Assembly (NCBI GenBank): GCA_016720545.1
Contig: JADKKK010000034.1
Coordinates: 248,001 to 312,000, forward strand
Length of the DNA: 64,000 nt
Source of the DNA: Myxococcales bacterium
GTDB lineage: Bacteria; Myxococcota_A; Polyangia; Polyangiales; Polyangiaceae
Direction: 5' to 3'
The notes beneath the pieces were generated by a model, which saw only the letters and a list, made by a program, of their open reading frames with translations, ran no database searches and was not told the origin of the DNA. Positions 1 through 9,017 of the stretch are shown here, piece by piece. The position numbers and the translations under genes are program-made. Position 1 is the first letter of the stretch, and every line of letters begins with the position of its first letter.

Positions 1-47
1 GGGGCGCGCGTTGCGCGCGAGCGCCTCGGCGTGATAGTCGCGGCGCC

Positions 48-1155
<1,108 letters not shown>

Positions 1156-1168
1156 CCCGTCGCGCGTC

Positions 1169-2239
1169 TCAGAACGCCCAGGTGGTGCCCACGTCGATCG
1201 TGAAGCGGAGCGTGCTCGTGTCGCGGGCGCCGTAGGTGCGCGCGAACGTCGGCCCGCCCTGCAGGTACACTCCCCACGATGGCCGCAGGAGGAGCTGATC
1301 GCCGAGCTTGGCGCCCACGTTCCAGCCCACCCCCTCCGCGCGCTCGAGCGGCACAGTGAGCCCGCCTGAAGGCGCCAGGTAGAGCTCGTCGAGGCCGTCC
1401 AGGAAGAGCGCGCGAACCTTCACAGCGAGGTTCGTGTCGACCGCGTGCGGCGCGCCAGAGAAGCGCACCTCGGGCCCGATCAGCGCGCGGGCGCCGAGCG
1501 GCGCGAGCGCGGAGAGGCCCACGCTCCCGGAGAGGACCGAAGGCGCGCTCCCGACTGCGTCGGACGAGGTGCCGGCCCCGAGGTCGAGCCGGAGCTGCGC
1601 GCGCTCCTCGGGCGCGAAGCCGCCGCGGCGCCCGCCGGCCGGCAGCGTCCGCGCTCCGGGCGCGCCGGCGAGGGCCGCGAGGAGCGCGGGGCTGTGGACG
1701 CGGTCGGAGGCGTTCTTGCCGAGGTGGCGGAGGACGAGCGTGCCGTCCGCGCCGATGACGAAGACGCCCGGCATCGAGTAGCCGGTCACGTCGAGGCCAA
1801 CATACTTGGCGGAGACCGCGCCCCCCTTGTCCTCGAGGAGGTCGAACGGCAGGTCATAGGCACGCGCGAACGCGACCGAGTCTTCGTGCGGGTCGACGCT
1901 GACCGCCACGACGATGGCGCCGCGCTCGGTGATGGACGCGTACTCGTGGGCGATCTCGCCGAGCTGCTCCTTGCACCAAGGGCACCATTGCCCTCGGTAA
2001 AAGACCACGATCACGGGTCCCGCGCGCAGCGCGTCGTGGAGCGCGACGACGCGGCCGGTGTGCGAGGTCAGAGAGAAGTCCGGCGCGCGCGTCGAGGCGG
2101 TGTCGAGGCGCGGGCCCGCCGCGCGCTCCAGGTGAAACGGGGCGCAAGCGGCCCCTCCGTGGACGACCGCGAGCGCGCAGGCGAGCGCGGAGAGCCGCGC
2201 CCGAGGGGCCTTCGTCGTCGCGCTCTTGTCTGCTGCCAT
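1169..2239 (-). CDS. Peroxiredoxin/thioredoxin-like lipoprotein with C-terminal barrel-like domain
   Basis: A 356-residue exported protein. The N-terminus has a hydrophobic signal ending in a possible lipobox (GGAAC, about residue 31). Residues about 50-185 are an AhpC/TSA-type thioredoxin fold: APDFSLTSHTGRVV, VVFYRGQWCPWCKEQL with a CPWC motif, then VSVDPHEDS and a PGVFVIGADG strand. The CPWC pair suggests thiol-disulfide or peroxide chemistry in the envelope. After an Ala/Arg-rich linker, the last 130 residues alternate polar and hydrophobic positions in short strands and end in W-A-F, as outer-membrane barrels often do; that part is inference. I chose the ATG at 2239 because a purine-rich GGAGAGAGAGG lies just upstream; a longer form from 2287 has no such signal. 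It converges with ychF, 13 bp apart. Confidence 0.75.
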   Translation of the reverse strand: MAADKSATTKAPRARLSALACALAVVHGGAACAPFHLERAAGPRLDTASTRAPDFSLTSHTGRVVALHDALRAGPVIVVFYRGQWCPWCKEQLGEIAHEYASITERGAIVVAVSVDPHEDSVAFARAYDLPFDLLEDKGGAVSAKYVGLDVTGYSMPGVFVIGADGTLVLRHLGKNASDRVHSPALLAALAGAPGARTLPAGGRRGGFAPEERAQLRLDLGAGTSSDAVGSAPSVLSGSVGLSALAPLGARALIGPEVRFSGAPHAVDTNLAVKVRALFLDGLDELYLAPSGGLTVPLERAEGVGWNVGAKLGDQLLLRPSWGVYLQGGPTFARTYGARDTSTLRFTIDVGTTWAF

Positions 2240-2280
2240 CGTCGCGCCTCTCTCTCCGCGTGTGGTGACGCGTGGGTCCT

Positions 2281-2345
2281 CTAGCACTACTGCGAGAGGT
2301 TCCCTCTCGCGGAGCTGTTCGCTGCGCGAACGGCAGTAGCGCTAG
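2281..2345. repeat. Cloverleaf-like nested inverted repeats
   Basis: An outer stem CTAGC (2281-2285) plus CTACTGC (2287-2293) pairs with GCAGTAG (2333-2339) plus GCTAG (2341-2345), leaving a single A-C mismatch. Inside it are two further hairpins: GAGAGG/CCTCTC (2294-2299 with 2303-2308, loop TTC) and GTTCGC/GCGAAC (2317-2322 with 2326-2331, loop TGC). The result is a compact branched structure. It could be a mobile-repeat end, a transcribed structured element or a leader of the minus-strand lipoprotein gene, whose start lies 40 bp away. The pairing is seen directly; the role is unknown. Confidence 0.5.
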
Positions 2346-2645
2346 TCCCCTGGAGTCGTGGTTCGTATCAGAAGTCCGGTCTTCGGTGTCATGCCGAGGA
2401 GCGAGGGGGTGCCCCGTTTTCGGCGGCGGCGGGCCCGTCCTCAACTCGGACGTCGTTCCGCGCGGTGGAGGCGGCGCTTTGCGCTCAGGGGACAGTGCTT
2501 TCGGGTGTGACCGCGCGAGAACGCCGACCCTCGAACATGAGTATCCTCCCACCGCCGCCGAAAACGGGACACCCCCTCGCTCCCTTGTGGCGAAAGGCCG
2601 AACCCGCGCGACTTCTGGAAGGGATCACGCTTCCAGGGGACTAGC
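2341..2645. repeat. Long imperfect inverted repeat, MITE-like or structured RNA element
   Basis: The outermost 14 bp match perfectly: GCTAGTCCCCTGGA at 2341-2354 against its complement at 2632-2645. The innermost 36 bp (2398-2433 against 2548-2583) match with about two mismatches, and the tract between is partly complementary. The arms enclose about 114 bp that hold another perfect 8-bp pair, CGCGCGGT at 2459-2466 with ACCGCGCG at 2510-2517. At 305 bp, with no coding capacity, this suits a MITE-like element or a highly structured non-coding RNA. No flanking target-site duplication could be fixed, and no second copy is in the window. Confidence 0.55.
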
Positions 2646-2859
2646 CCTGTCTCGTAGGGGGCGCGGCGCCCCCTCTCGGCCACAAAGCTGGCCGATTCAC
2701 CCCTCCGGCTCGTCCGCTCCGCGGCCAACTACCACCACTGCGAGAATGAAGTCTTGCAGGTGTGCTAGAGCACCGATCGGGTCGAAGGACCGAGGATTTC
2801 GTCCTTGGCCGAACCTCGACGCGCGGGGCGACCACGGGACCTCTCTGCGGCGAGCGGGC

Positions 2860-4824
2860 TCACGAGGGCGGCTCGCCGACGGCCTGGAGGATCGCGTCGC
2901 CATAGGCCTCGAGCCGGCTCGGCCCGAAGCCGCTCACCGCCCCGAGCTCGGCGAGCGACCGCGGCCGCACCCGGCTCACCTCGGCGAGCGCGCGATCGGG
3001 GGCGACGACGTACGCGGGGACGCGGCGCTCGCGCGCGAGGTCGGCGCGCACGGCGCGGAGGCGCTCGAAGCACGCGCGGTCGTCGGCGTCGATCGAGGGC
3101 TCCATGCTCGGCGCGCGCTGTCCGCGGGGCCGGCCGGCGCCTCGCCGCGCCTCGACACCACGGGGTGGCAAGAGCACTCGCGCGGGCTCCTGGCTCCGCA
3201 GCACCTCCCACCCCTCGCGGGTCACGCGCGGTACGGGGTGCTCGGTCGGCGTGAGATCGATGTATCCCGCAGCCAACAGCGCGCGCAGCAGCGCGAGCGA
3301 CCAGGGCTCACCCTCGCCCCTCAGCAGGCCGAACGTGCTGAGGCGGTCGAAGCCAAAGCGCTGCACCCGCGCGTCGACCTTCCCGGCCAACATGGCGGCG
3401 ACCGCGGTGAGGCCGGCCCGCTCCTTGGCACGAGCGACGCCGGAGAGCGCCTTGCGCACGGCGAGCGAGGCCTCGGCCTCGGTGGGGGCGCCCTGCGGGC
3501 CGCGGTCTGCCAGCGCGTCGAGCCGCTCGCACACGTCGCAGTGCCCGCAACCTCCGAGCGTCTCGCGCTCGTCGCCGAAGTGGCGGAGGATGAAGTCGTG
3601 GCGGCAGGAGCCCGCGTCCAGATACGTGAGGACTGCACGAAACTGCCCCCACGCCCGACCCGCGAGCTCGGGCTCGGCCTCGGCGCCGCCTCCGTCGAGC
3701 GCGGCGAGGCGGCGGCGCACGGCGATGTCGGCCGACGAGCACAGGAGCAGCCCGTGCGCCTCGTCGCCATCTCGGCCGGCGCGCCCCACCTCTTGATAAT
3801 ACGCCTCGACGGACCCCGGGGGCTGCACGTGCACCACGAGGCGAATGTCGGGGCGATCGATCCCCATGCCGAAGGCGTTCGTCGCGACGACGACGTCGAG
3901 CTCGCGCGCCGAGAACGCCGCGGAGACTCGCGCGCGCACCTCGCCGTCGAGGCCCGCGTGGTAGGTCGCACATCGATGGCCGAGCTGCTTCACCACCTCG
4001 GTCCAGGTCTCGGCGGCGCGGCGCGTGGCGGCGTAGACGATCGCGCCTCCAGCGGGCGCGGCGCCCCGCCCGCCGAGGGCCCGCGTGAGCGCGTCGACCG
4101 TGAGCTCGCGCGCCTGCTTCGGCCCGTCGACCGCGCACGCCGCGAGGTGGAGGTTCGGGCGGGCGAACCCGCGGAGGATCTCCTCGTAGCCCGGCCCCTG
4201 GTCGAGGCCGAGGCGCGCGACGATTTCGCGCCGCACCGCGAGGGTCGCGGTGGCCGTGCACGCGAGCACGCGCGGCGGGGCGAGCACCCGCAAGAGCTCG
4301 CCGATGCGCAGGTAGTCGGGGCGAAAGTCGTGGCCCCACTGGGCGATGCAGTGGGCCTCATCGATCGCGACGAGCGCGATGTCGGCGCGCGCCAGCCGCG
4401 CGAGGAACGCCCCTGAGCCGAGCCGCTCGGGCGCGACGAACACGAGCTTGTAGTCGCCCCGAGAGAGCCCTTCTTCCCGCCGGCGACGCTCGTCGATCTC
4501 CAGGGTCGACGCGATGAACGTGGCCGACACGCCGCGCGCAGCGAGCCCGCGCACCTGGTCTTCCATGAGCGCCACCAGCGGGGAGATCACGAGGGTGGTG
4601 CCCGCGAGCACGACGGCGGGGAGCTGGTAGGTGAGCGACTTTCCGCCGCCGGTCGGGGCGACCACGAGCACCCGCCCGGGCCCCTCGAGCAGCGCGGTCA
4701 CCGCGTCCCACTGCCACGGGCGGAACTCTCGGAGCGCGAAGACCTCGGAGAGCGCAGCGCGCGCAGCGCGCGTGGGGGAGCCCGCGCGAGAGTCGGCGGC
4801 GCGCGTCGGTTCGGTCGAGCCCAT
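2860..4824 (-). CDS. recQ: ATP-dependent DNA helicase RecQ
   Basis: A 654-residue superfamily 2 helicase that unwinds 3'-tailed, forked and branched DNA in recombination and repair. Helicase motifs run in order: the FRPWQ Q-region (about residue 34), VAPTGGGKSLTYQLP (Walker A), SPLVALMEDQ, DEAHCIAQWGHDFRP (DEAH box), ACTATAT, and the second lobe with ATNAFGMGIDRPD, then YYQEVGRAGRDG. A RecQ zinc site follows (C-x16-C-x2-C-x2-C, in the run GGCGHCDVCERL), then a winged-helix region. A short HRDC-like domain ends the protein. The start at 4824 (MGSTEP) gives the family's usual N-terminus; the open frame continues far upstream across the oppositely directed transporter gene, but that part is shadow. 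It is divergent from the SulP gene, with about 200 bp between. Confidence 0.95.
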   Translation of the reverse strand: MGSTEPTRAADSRAGSPTRAARAALSEVFALREFRPWQWDAVTALLEGPGRVLVVAPTGGGKSLTYQLPAVVLAGTTLVISPLVALMEDQVRGLAARGVSATFIASTLEIDERRRREEGLSRGDYKLVFVAPERLGSGAFLARLARADIALVAIDEAHCIAQWGHDFRPDYLRIGELLRVLAPPRVLACTATATLAVRREIVARLGLDQGPGYEEILRGFARPNLHLAACAVDGPKQARELTVDALTRALGGRGAAPAGGAIVYAATRRAAETWTEVVKQLGHRCATYHAGLDGEVRARVSAAFSARELDVVVATNAFGMGIDRPDIRLVVHVQPPGSVEAYYQEVGRAGRDGDEAHGLLLCSSADIAVRRRLAALDGGGAEAEPELAGRAWGQFRAVLTYLDAGSCRHDFILRHFGDERETLGGCGHCDVCERLDALADRGPQGAPTEAEASLAVRKALSGVARAKERAGLTAVAAMLAGKVDARVQRFGFDRLSTFGLLRGEGEPWSLALLRALLAAGYIDLTPTEHPVPRVTREGWEVLRSQEPARVLLPPRGVEARRGAGRPRGQRAPSMEPSIDADDRACFERLRAVRADLARERRVPAYVVAPDRALAEVSRVRPRSLAELGAVSGFGPSRLEAYGDAILQAVGEPPS

Positions 4825-5025
4825 CCTCGGCGCGGAAGCTAGCACGCGCCCGGACGACCCAGGCCGCCGTGAGCATCTCTTCGGGGAGCTGGGTGTCGGC
4901 GGCGCGCGCTCGCCTCCACTCCACTTCGCCACCAGGGCCGCGGGGCCGCGCTTACGGCGCAGAGGCCGCGGGTCGAGCCGCGAGGGCCACTGTACAGCGC
5001 GTGGTACTTTCGCTAGCGTGCCGCG

Positions 5026-7110
5026 ATGGCCCGCGTCACGTCGCCCCCCGCGCCCGTCCGTCCGCGAACGAACGCGATGGAAATGTGGCTGAGCTGGAAG
5101 GAGAAGTGGGCCGACGTCTTCAAGGGGAAGGCCTCGGCGGACCTCATCGCGGGCGTGACGGTCGCCGCGGTCGCGCTCCCGCTCAACGTCGGGCTCGCCG
5201 TCGCCTGCCGCCTCCCCCCCGTGGCCGGGCTCATCGCCGGAGCGCTCGGCGGGGGCATCGCCGCGCTCGCGGGCGGCTCGCCGCTGCTCGTCACCGGCCC
5301 CGCCGCGGCGCTGAGCTTCATGGTGCTCGAGCTCCAGGGCTCGTTCGGCGCTTCGGGCGTCGCGCTGGCCGCGCTGCTCATCGGCATCCTTCAGGTGGTG
5401 CTCGCGTTCACGGGCGCCGGGAAGCTCGTGGCGCGCGTCCCGGAGTCGGTGCTCGCCGGCTTCACCACGGGCGTCGGGATCAAGCTCCTCGACAACCAAG
5501 TCCCTGAATTCCTTGGCTTTCCCGACGTGCTCGACGCCACCGGCAACTCCACCGGCAAGCCCATCTACCAGCTCGCCGACGTGGCGCTGATGATGCACCA
5601 GCCGAAGTGGCTCCACCACGTGTCGCTGTACTCCGTGGTGTGCGGGCTGTTCGTCGCCTTCCTCGTCGTCACGCTCGCCAAGTGGAAGCGCATCCCCGCC
5701 GCGGTCATCGGCATCGCGCTCATCACCTTCGTCTCGAGCTACCTCCACTGGGACATCGAGCGCGTCGGCGACATCCCGAGCGTGCTGCCGCCGTTCAGCG
5801 TCCCGAAGATCGCCGACGAGGCCTGGCTCGACCTCCTCGCCAAGGCGGCCCCGCTCGCGCTCCTGGCCGCGGTCGAGTCCCTGCTCTCGGCCCGCGCGCT
5901 CGACCGCATGACCCCCGACATCAAGGCGCACAACCCGAGCCTCGAGCTGTTCGGGCAAGGCCTCGCGAACCTGGCCGTGGGGTTCTTCTCCGGCATGCCG
6001 GTCACCGGCGTCATCGCGCGCTCGGGCGTCAACGTGCAGAGCGGCGGACGCACCCGCCTCGCGAGCCTGGTCCACGCCGCGCTGCTCCTGCTCTCGGTGC
6101 TCTACCTCGGGCGATTCATCGCCGTCGTGCCCATCGCCGCGCTCGCGGGCCTGCTCTGCGTGGTGGGCTACCGGCTCGTGGAGGTGAACACCTTCCTCGA
6201 GCTCGCGCGCTCCGAGCGCCTCGAGGCGATCGCCTTCGCGCTCACCGCGTTCGGGACCGTGTCGGGCCACCTCATGTCCGGCATGGTGGCCGGTCTCGGG
6301 CTCCACGCGCTCAACCTCTACCTCCACCGTCACGAGCGAGCGGAGGACGAGCAGCTCGCGCGCGAGAAGGCCCGCGGGATCCGGGCGACCCTCAAGAAGC
6401 TCGAGCACGGCGAGGCGCGCAGGCACGCGGCCGCAGAGCCCGCGCCCAAGCACCACGCGTGGCTCACGAACATTCGCGAGGGCAGCCTCCGCGCGCGCTC
6501 CGCGTACGTGCACCCGGCGGCCACCGTCATCGGGCGCGTGGTCATGGGCGAGCACGTGCACGTGGCCGCCGGCAGCAGCGTCCGCGCCGACGAGGGCTCG
6601 CCCTTCTTCATCGGCGCGAACACGAACATCCAAGACGGCTCGATCCTCCACGCCCTGAAGGAGAAGCGGGTCGTGGTGGGCGAAGAGGAGTGGGCGATCT
6701 ACGTCGGCAAGAACGTCTCCATCGCGCACGGCGCGATCGTCCACGGCCCCTGCTACATCGGCGACGACTCCTTCGTTGGCTTCAAGGCGGTGGTGCACGA
6801 CTCGGTGGTCGGCGCCAGGTGCTTCATCGGCATCGGCGCGGTGGTCGTCGGCGTCGAGATCCCCGACGGGCGGCACGTCCCTCACGGGCGCATCGTCGAC
6901 ACCGCCGACGCCGTCGCGGCGCTCCCCCACGCCACCCACGTCCACGGCGAGTTCAACGAGGACGTGGTCGACGTGAACCGCGGCCTCGCCGTCGCCTACC
7001 AGCTCGCCGACGACGGGCACCGCGAGCGCGAGCGCGAGCGCCTCGCCCCCCGGCCCGTGACCAGCTGGGGACCCGACTGGGCCCTCCACACCGACAAGGA
7101 TCGCTTCTGA
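5026..7110 (+). CDS. SulP anion transporter fused to Cam-type gamma-carbonic anhydrase
   Basis: A 694-residue membrane protein. Residues about 25-445 are a SulP/SLC26 transporter core: DLIAGVTVAAVALPLNVGLA, TGPAAALSF, GFTTGVGIKL and FFSGMPVTGVIARSGVNV are typical. The C-terminal STAS domain expected of SulP proteins is absent. Instead residues about 480-680 form a left-handed beta-helix gamma-carbonic anhydrase very like archaeal Cam: RADEG, NIQDGSILHAL, VSIAHGAIVHGP, YIGDDSFVGF, VEIPDGRHVPHG. Zinc ligands are predicted as H542, H568 and H573 (the last two five apart, as H117/H122 in Cam). A Glu matching Cam Glu62 is present (DEG); the position after LHAL that is Glu84 in Cam is Lys here, with Glu next to it. 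The likely role is coupled CO2/bicarbonate conversion and bicarbonate transport; direction is unknown. The stop overlaps the next start (TGATG). Confidence 0.9.
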   Translation: MARVTSPPAPVRPRTNAMEMWLSWKEKWADVFKGKASADLIAGVTVAAVALPLNVGLAVACRLPPVAGLIAGALGGGIAALAGGSPLLVTGPAAALSFMVLELQGSFGASGVALAALLIGILQVVLAFTGAGKLVARVPESVLAGFTTGVGIKLLDNQVPEFLGFPDVLDATGNSTGKPIYQLADVALMMHQPKWLHHVSLYSVVCGLFVAFLVVTLAKWKRIPAAVIGIALITFVSSYLHWDIERVGDIPSVLPPFSVPKIADEAWLDLLAKAAPLALLAAVESLLSARALDRMTPDIKAHNPSLELFGQGLANLAVGFFSGMPVTGVIARSGVNVQSGGRTRLASLVHAALLLLSVLYLGRFIAVVPIAALAGLLCVVGYRLVEVNTFLELARSERLEAIAFALTAFGTVSGHLMSGMVAGLGLHALNLYLHRHERAEDEQLAREKARGIRATLKKLEHGEARRHAAAEPAPKHHAWLTNIREGSLRARSAYVHPAATVIGRVVMGEHVHVAAGSSVRADEGSPFFIGANTNIQDGSILHALKEKRVVVGEEEWAIYVGKNVSIAHGAIVHGPCYIGDDSFVGFKAVVHDSVVGARCFIGIGAVVVGVEIPDGRHVPHGRIVDTADAVAALPHATHVHGEFNEDVVDVNRGLAVAYQLADDGHRERERERLAPRPVTSWGPDWALHTDKDRF

Positions 7111-7997
7111 TGCTGCTAGGCTTCGCCGCGGGGCTGGGGCTCTACCTCGCCTACCTCTTTTTCCACTGCTGGTTTCGCGTGAAGGAGGGCCACCTGGCGG
7201 TGGTCACCGAGTTCGGCGCGGCCCGAAAGAAGCCCGACGGCAAGCAGCTCGTCACGGACGGCCCAGGCCTGCACATGAAGCGGCCCTGGGAGCACGTGGT
7301 CACCGTCACGATGATGGAGCAGAACCTCGACCTCTCGGGCCAAGAGGGCGGCAGCGCCGCCATGGCCGAGGACGGCACGGTGCTGCGGCTCGACTCCATG
7401 CTCCGCTACGTGCCGCACGAGGCCGAGCTCGAGGGCTACCTCTTCGGAATGAAGAACCCCACCGAGCACATCACGGGCCTCTTCACCTGTCTTTTACGCA
7501 ATGAAATCGCGAACTTTCGAAAGGATTCCGGCGACGCGCTGGCGCTCCCCGGGGCGGGCTTCGACTTCGCTACGCACGCGGGCTCGTACGCCCTCATCCG
7601 CCGCGAGCGCGGCCTCCTGAACCGACGCATCGCCGAGTTCTGCCGCACGCAGATCGGCGACCGGTACGGCGTCCGCTTCAACGCCGTGGACCTCACCGAC
7701 ATCCTCCCGCCCGACGAGCTCGCCGACGCGCTCAACGCGGTGATCCAGGCGCACACCGACGCCGAGGCGCGCTACTTCCGCGCGGAGGGCGAGAGCCAGC
7801 AGCGCATCATGGCGGCCGAGCGAGGCGTGGCGATCGCGTCCGCGCGGGCCGCGGCCATCGAGACCGAGATCCGCGCTCTCGGCGCGTACCTCTCGGAGCT
7901 CTCGGCGGCCGGCACGCTCGCCCCCTACGTGGCGAGGCGGCGCGCCGAGGTGCTCTCGGAGTCGCGCGTCGTGTATCTGAAGGAGGGCGGATCATGA
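7110..7997 (+). CDS. SPFH/band-7 domain membrane protein (first of a pair)
   Basis: A 295-residue protein with one N-terminal membrane helix (GFAAGLGLYLAYLFFHCWF, about residues 4-22), then an SPFH/prohibitin-like domain: EGHLAVVTEFGA, a GPGLHMKRPWE segment and NAVDLTDILPPDELADALN. An Ala/Glu-rich helical stretch follows (HTDAEARYFRAEGESQQRIMA in part). Proteins of this type form membrane-bound oligomeric scaffolds, such as HflK/HflC and stomatins. It starts inside the stop codon of the transporter-carbonic anhydrase gene and ends in an ATGA overlap with the next SPFH gene, so the three are almost certainly co-translated. Function beyond scaffolding is not deducible. A paralogue relation to the next gene is likely, though sequence identity is low by eye. 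Confidence 0.85.
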   Translation: MLLGFAAGLGLYLAYLFFHCWFRVKEGHLAVVTEFGAARKKPDGKQLVTDGPGLHMKRPWEHVVTVTMMEQNLDLSGQEGGSAAMAEDGTVLRLDSMLRYVPHEAELEGYLFGMKNPTEHITGLFTCLLRNEIANFRKDSGDALALPGAGFDFATHAGSYALIRRERGLLNRRIAEFCRTQIGDRYGVRFNAVDLTDILPPDELADALNAVIQAHTDAEARYFRAEGESQQRIMAAERGVAIASARAAAIETEIRALGAYLSELSAAGTLAPYVARRRAEVLSESRVVYLKEGGS

Positions 7998-8905
7998 CCG
8001 ACAAGATGGCGATGGTGGTCGGGTTGGTCGTGGGGCTCGCGTGCCTCCCCCTCCTGGGGCTGCTGTTCAAGCGGCTCACCGTGAGCGTGGAGGACGGCGA
8101 GGCCGCCGTGGTGACCCGCTTCGGGAAGCTCGCGGCCACGCTCGACAAACCGGGTCTTCACTGGCTCCCGGAGCGCCTCTTCCCGTGGGTCGAGGTGCAC
8201 GTGGTGTCGCTCAAGCGCGACTTCCGCCACTTCCAAGACGTGCACGTCAACGACGCGCGCGGCACCACGGTCATGGTCGATCTCTGGCTCGAGCTGCGGG
8301 TCGAAGACCCCGTGAAGGCGCTCTTCCAGGTGGCCGACTGGAACGCCTCGCTCCAGAACCTCGTCCTGCACGCCGCGACGAGCATCCTCGGCAACCTCGA
8401 GTTCCAGAAGATCCTCTGCGACCGCACCGAGCTCGCGACGGTGCTCCACCGAGACATCGCCCAGGAGACCAAGCGCTGGGGCATCGACCTCGAGTTCGTG
8501 TTCATCCGCAAGGTGAACCTGCTGCCCGCGGTGTCTCGCCAGATCTTCGAGACCATCGCCGCGCGGCTCGAGCGCACGAAGGCCGACATCGACGAGGCGG
8601 GCCGCCTCTCCGTGGCGGAGCTCGACGCGAACACCAGCGTGAAGGTGGCGAGCCTCGTCGCCGAGGCGAAGGGGCAGTACCCGCTCGCGGTCGGCCGAGC
8701 GTTCGCCGCGCTGAAGGCCGACCCGGCCGTGTTCGACGCCTACAACGAGCTCTACGGCTTGTCGCTCGTGCGGCCGCACCGCACCGTCGCGTTCCGCGGC
8801 TTCGCCGACGGCGAGCTCCGGGCAGGCGACGCGGCGATGATCCCGCTGGCCGAGGCCCCCGGCGCCACCATCGGCCGCGACGACACGCCACACGCGCCCC
8901 GCTGA
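7994..8905 (+). CDS. SPFH/band-7 domain membrane protein (second of a pair)
   Basis: A 303-residue protein with an N-terminal membrane helix (MVVGLVVGLACLPLLGLLF, about residues 7-25). The SPFH domain follows: VEDGEAAVVTRFGKL, DKPGLHWLPERLFPWVEV, and a DLWLELRVEDPVKALFQVADW strand set. A helix from about 190 to 240 carries the usual Glu/Lys/Ala-rich register. It begins at an ATGA overlap with the first SPFH gene. The two resemble HflK/HflC-type hetero-oligomer pairs in arrangement, but HflB/FtsH is not nearby. Placement after a bicarbonate transporter-carbonic anhydrase fusion suggests that the pair organises or stabilises that membrane complex; this is inference. A 112-bp gap then separates it from the formate dehydrogenase genes. 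Confidence 0.85.
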   Translation: MTDKMAMVVGLVVGLACLPLLGLLFKRLTVSVEDGEAAVVTRFGKLAATLDKPGLHWLPERLFPWVEVHVVSLKRDFRHFQDVHVNDARGTTVMVDLWLELRVEDPVKALFQVADWNASLQNLVLHAATSILGNLEFQKILCDRTELATVLHRDIAQETKRWGIDLEFVFIRKVNLLPAVSRQIFETIAARLERTKADIDEAGRLSVAELDANTSVKVASLVAEAKGQYPLAVGRAFAALKADPAVFDAYNELYGLSLVRPHRTVAFRGFADGELRAGDAAMIPLAEAPGATIGRDDTPHAPR

Positions 8906-8956
8906 GCACAGAGCACGGCGCTTCCCACCCGCGCGCCCGCGGCGGTACGATGCGCC

Positions 8957-8962
8957 TATGAT
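8957..8962 (+). promoter_or_regulatory. Possible -10 element before the formate dehydrogenase operon
   Basis: TATGAT matches a sigma-70 type -10 hexamer and lies about 55 bp before the fdsG start. No convincing -35 hexamer is seen at 16-18 bp upstream, so if real it would depend on an activator or another sigma factor. Weak evidence. Confidence 0.25.
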
Positions 8963-8971
8963 CTCGTGAGC

Positions 8972-9006
8972 CCGTGACGCGCGACGTCGCGGGTACGCGG
9001 TCACGG
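8972..9006 (+). promoter_or_regulatory. Palindromic leader of the fds operon
   Basis: CCGTGAC (8972-8978) is a perfect inverted match of GTCACGG (9000-9006), and between them lies a perfect 12-bp palindrome CGCGACGTCGCG (8980-8991). The right arm includes the first two bases of the Shine-Dalgarno GGAAGGAG (9005-9012). The element could be an operator for a dimeric regulator, or an RNA hairpin that partly hides the ribosome site of fdsG. Confidence 0.45.
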
Positions 9007-9017
9007 AAGGAGTGTTC

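Larger units (their letters stand above)
2240..2859. other. 620-bp non-coding stretch dense in inverted repeats
   Basis: No credible gene was found on either strand. What it holds is structure: a branched hairpin set at 2281-2345, a long imperfect inverted repeat with arms 2341-2433 and 2548-2645, an inner pair at 2459-2466 and 2510-2517, and an 8-bp hairpin at 2656-2674. The remainder (2675-2859) shows nothing recognisable. The stretch lies between the start of the peroxiredoxin-like lipoprotein gene (1169-2239) and the end of recQ, both on the minus strand. Confidence 0.6.

Noticed and set aside
1..34. Possible tail of an upstream gene (GRALRASASA then TGA at 32-34)
   Set aside because: Too short to tell from chance, although a gene such as pth often precedes ychF.
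2272..4416. Long plus-strand open frame (714 codons) opposite recQ
   Set aside because: Arg/Glu-rich shadow caused by high GC; no motif, and the minus strand carries full RecQ motifs.
4825..7089. Extension of the recQ frame over the transporter gene
   Set aside because: The sequence is antisense to a clear SulP-carbonic anhydrase gene and has Asp/His/Arg-rich shadow composition.
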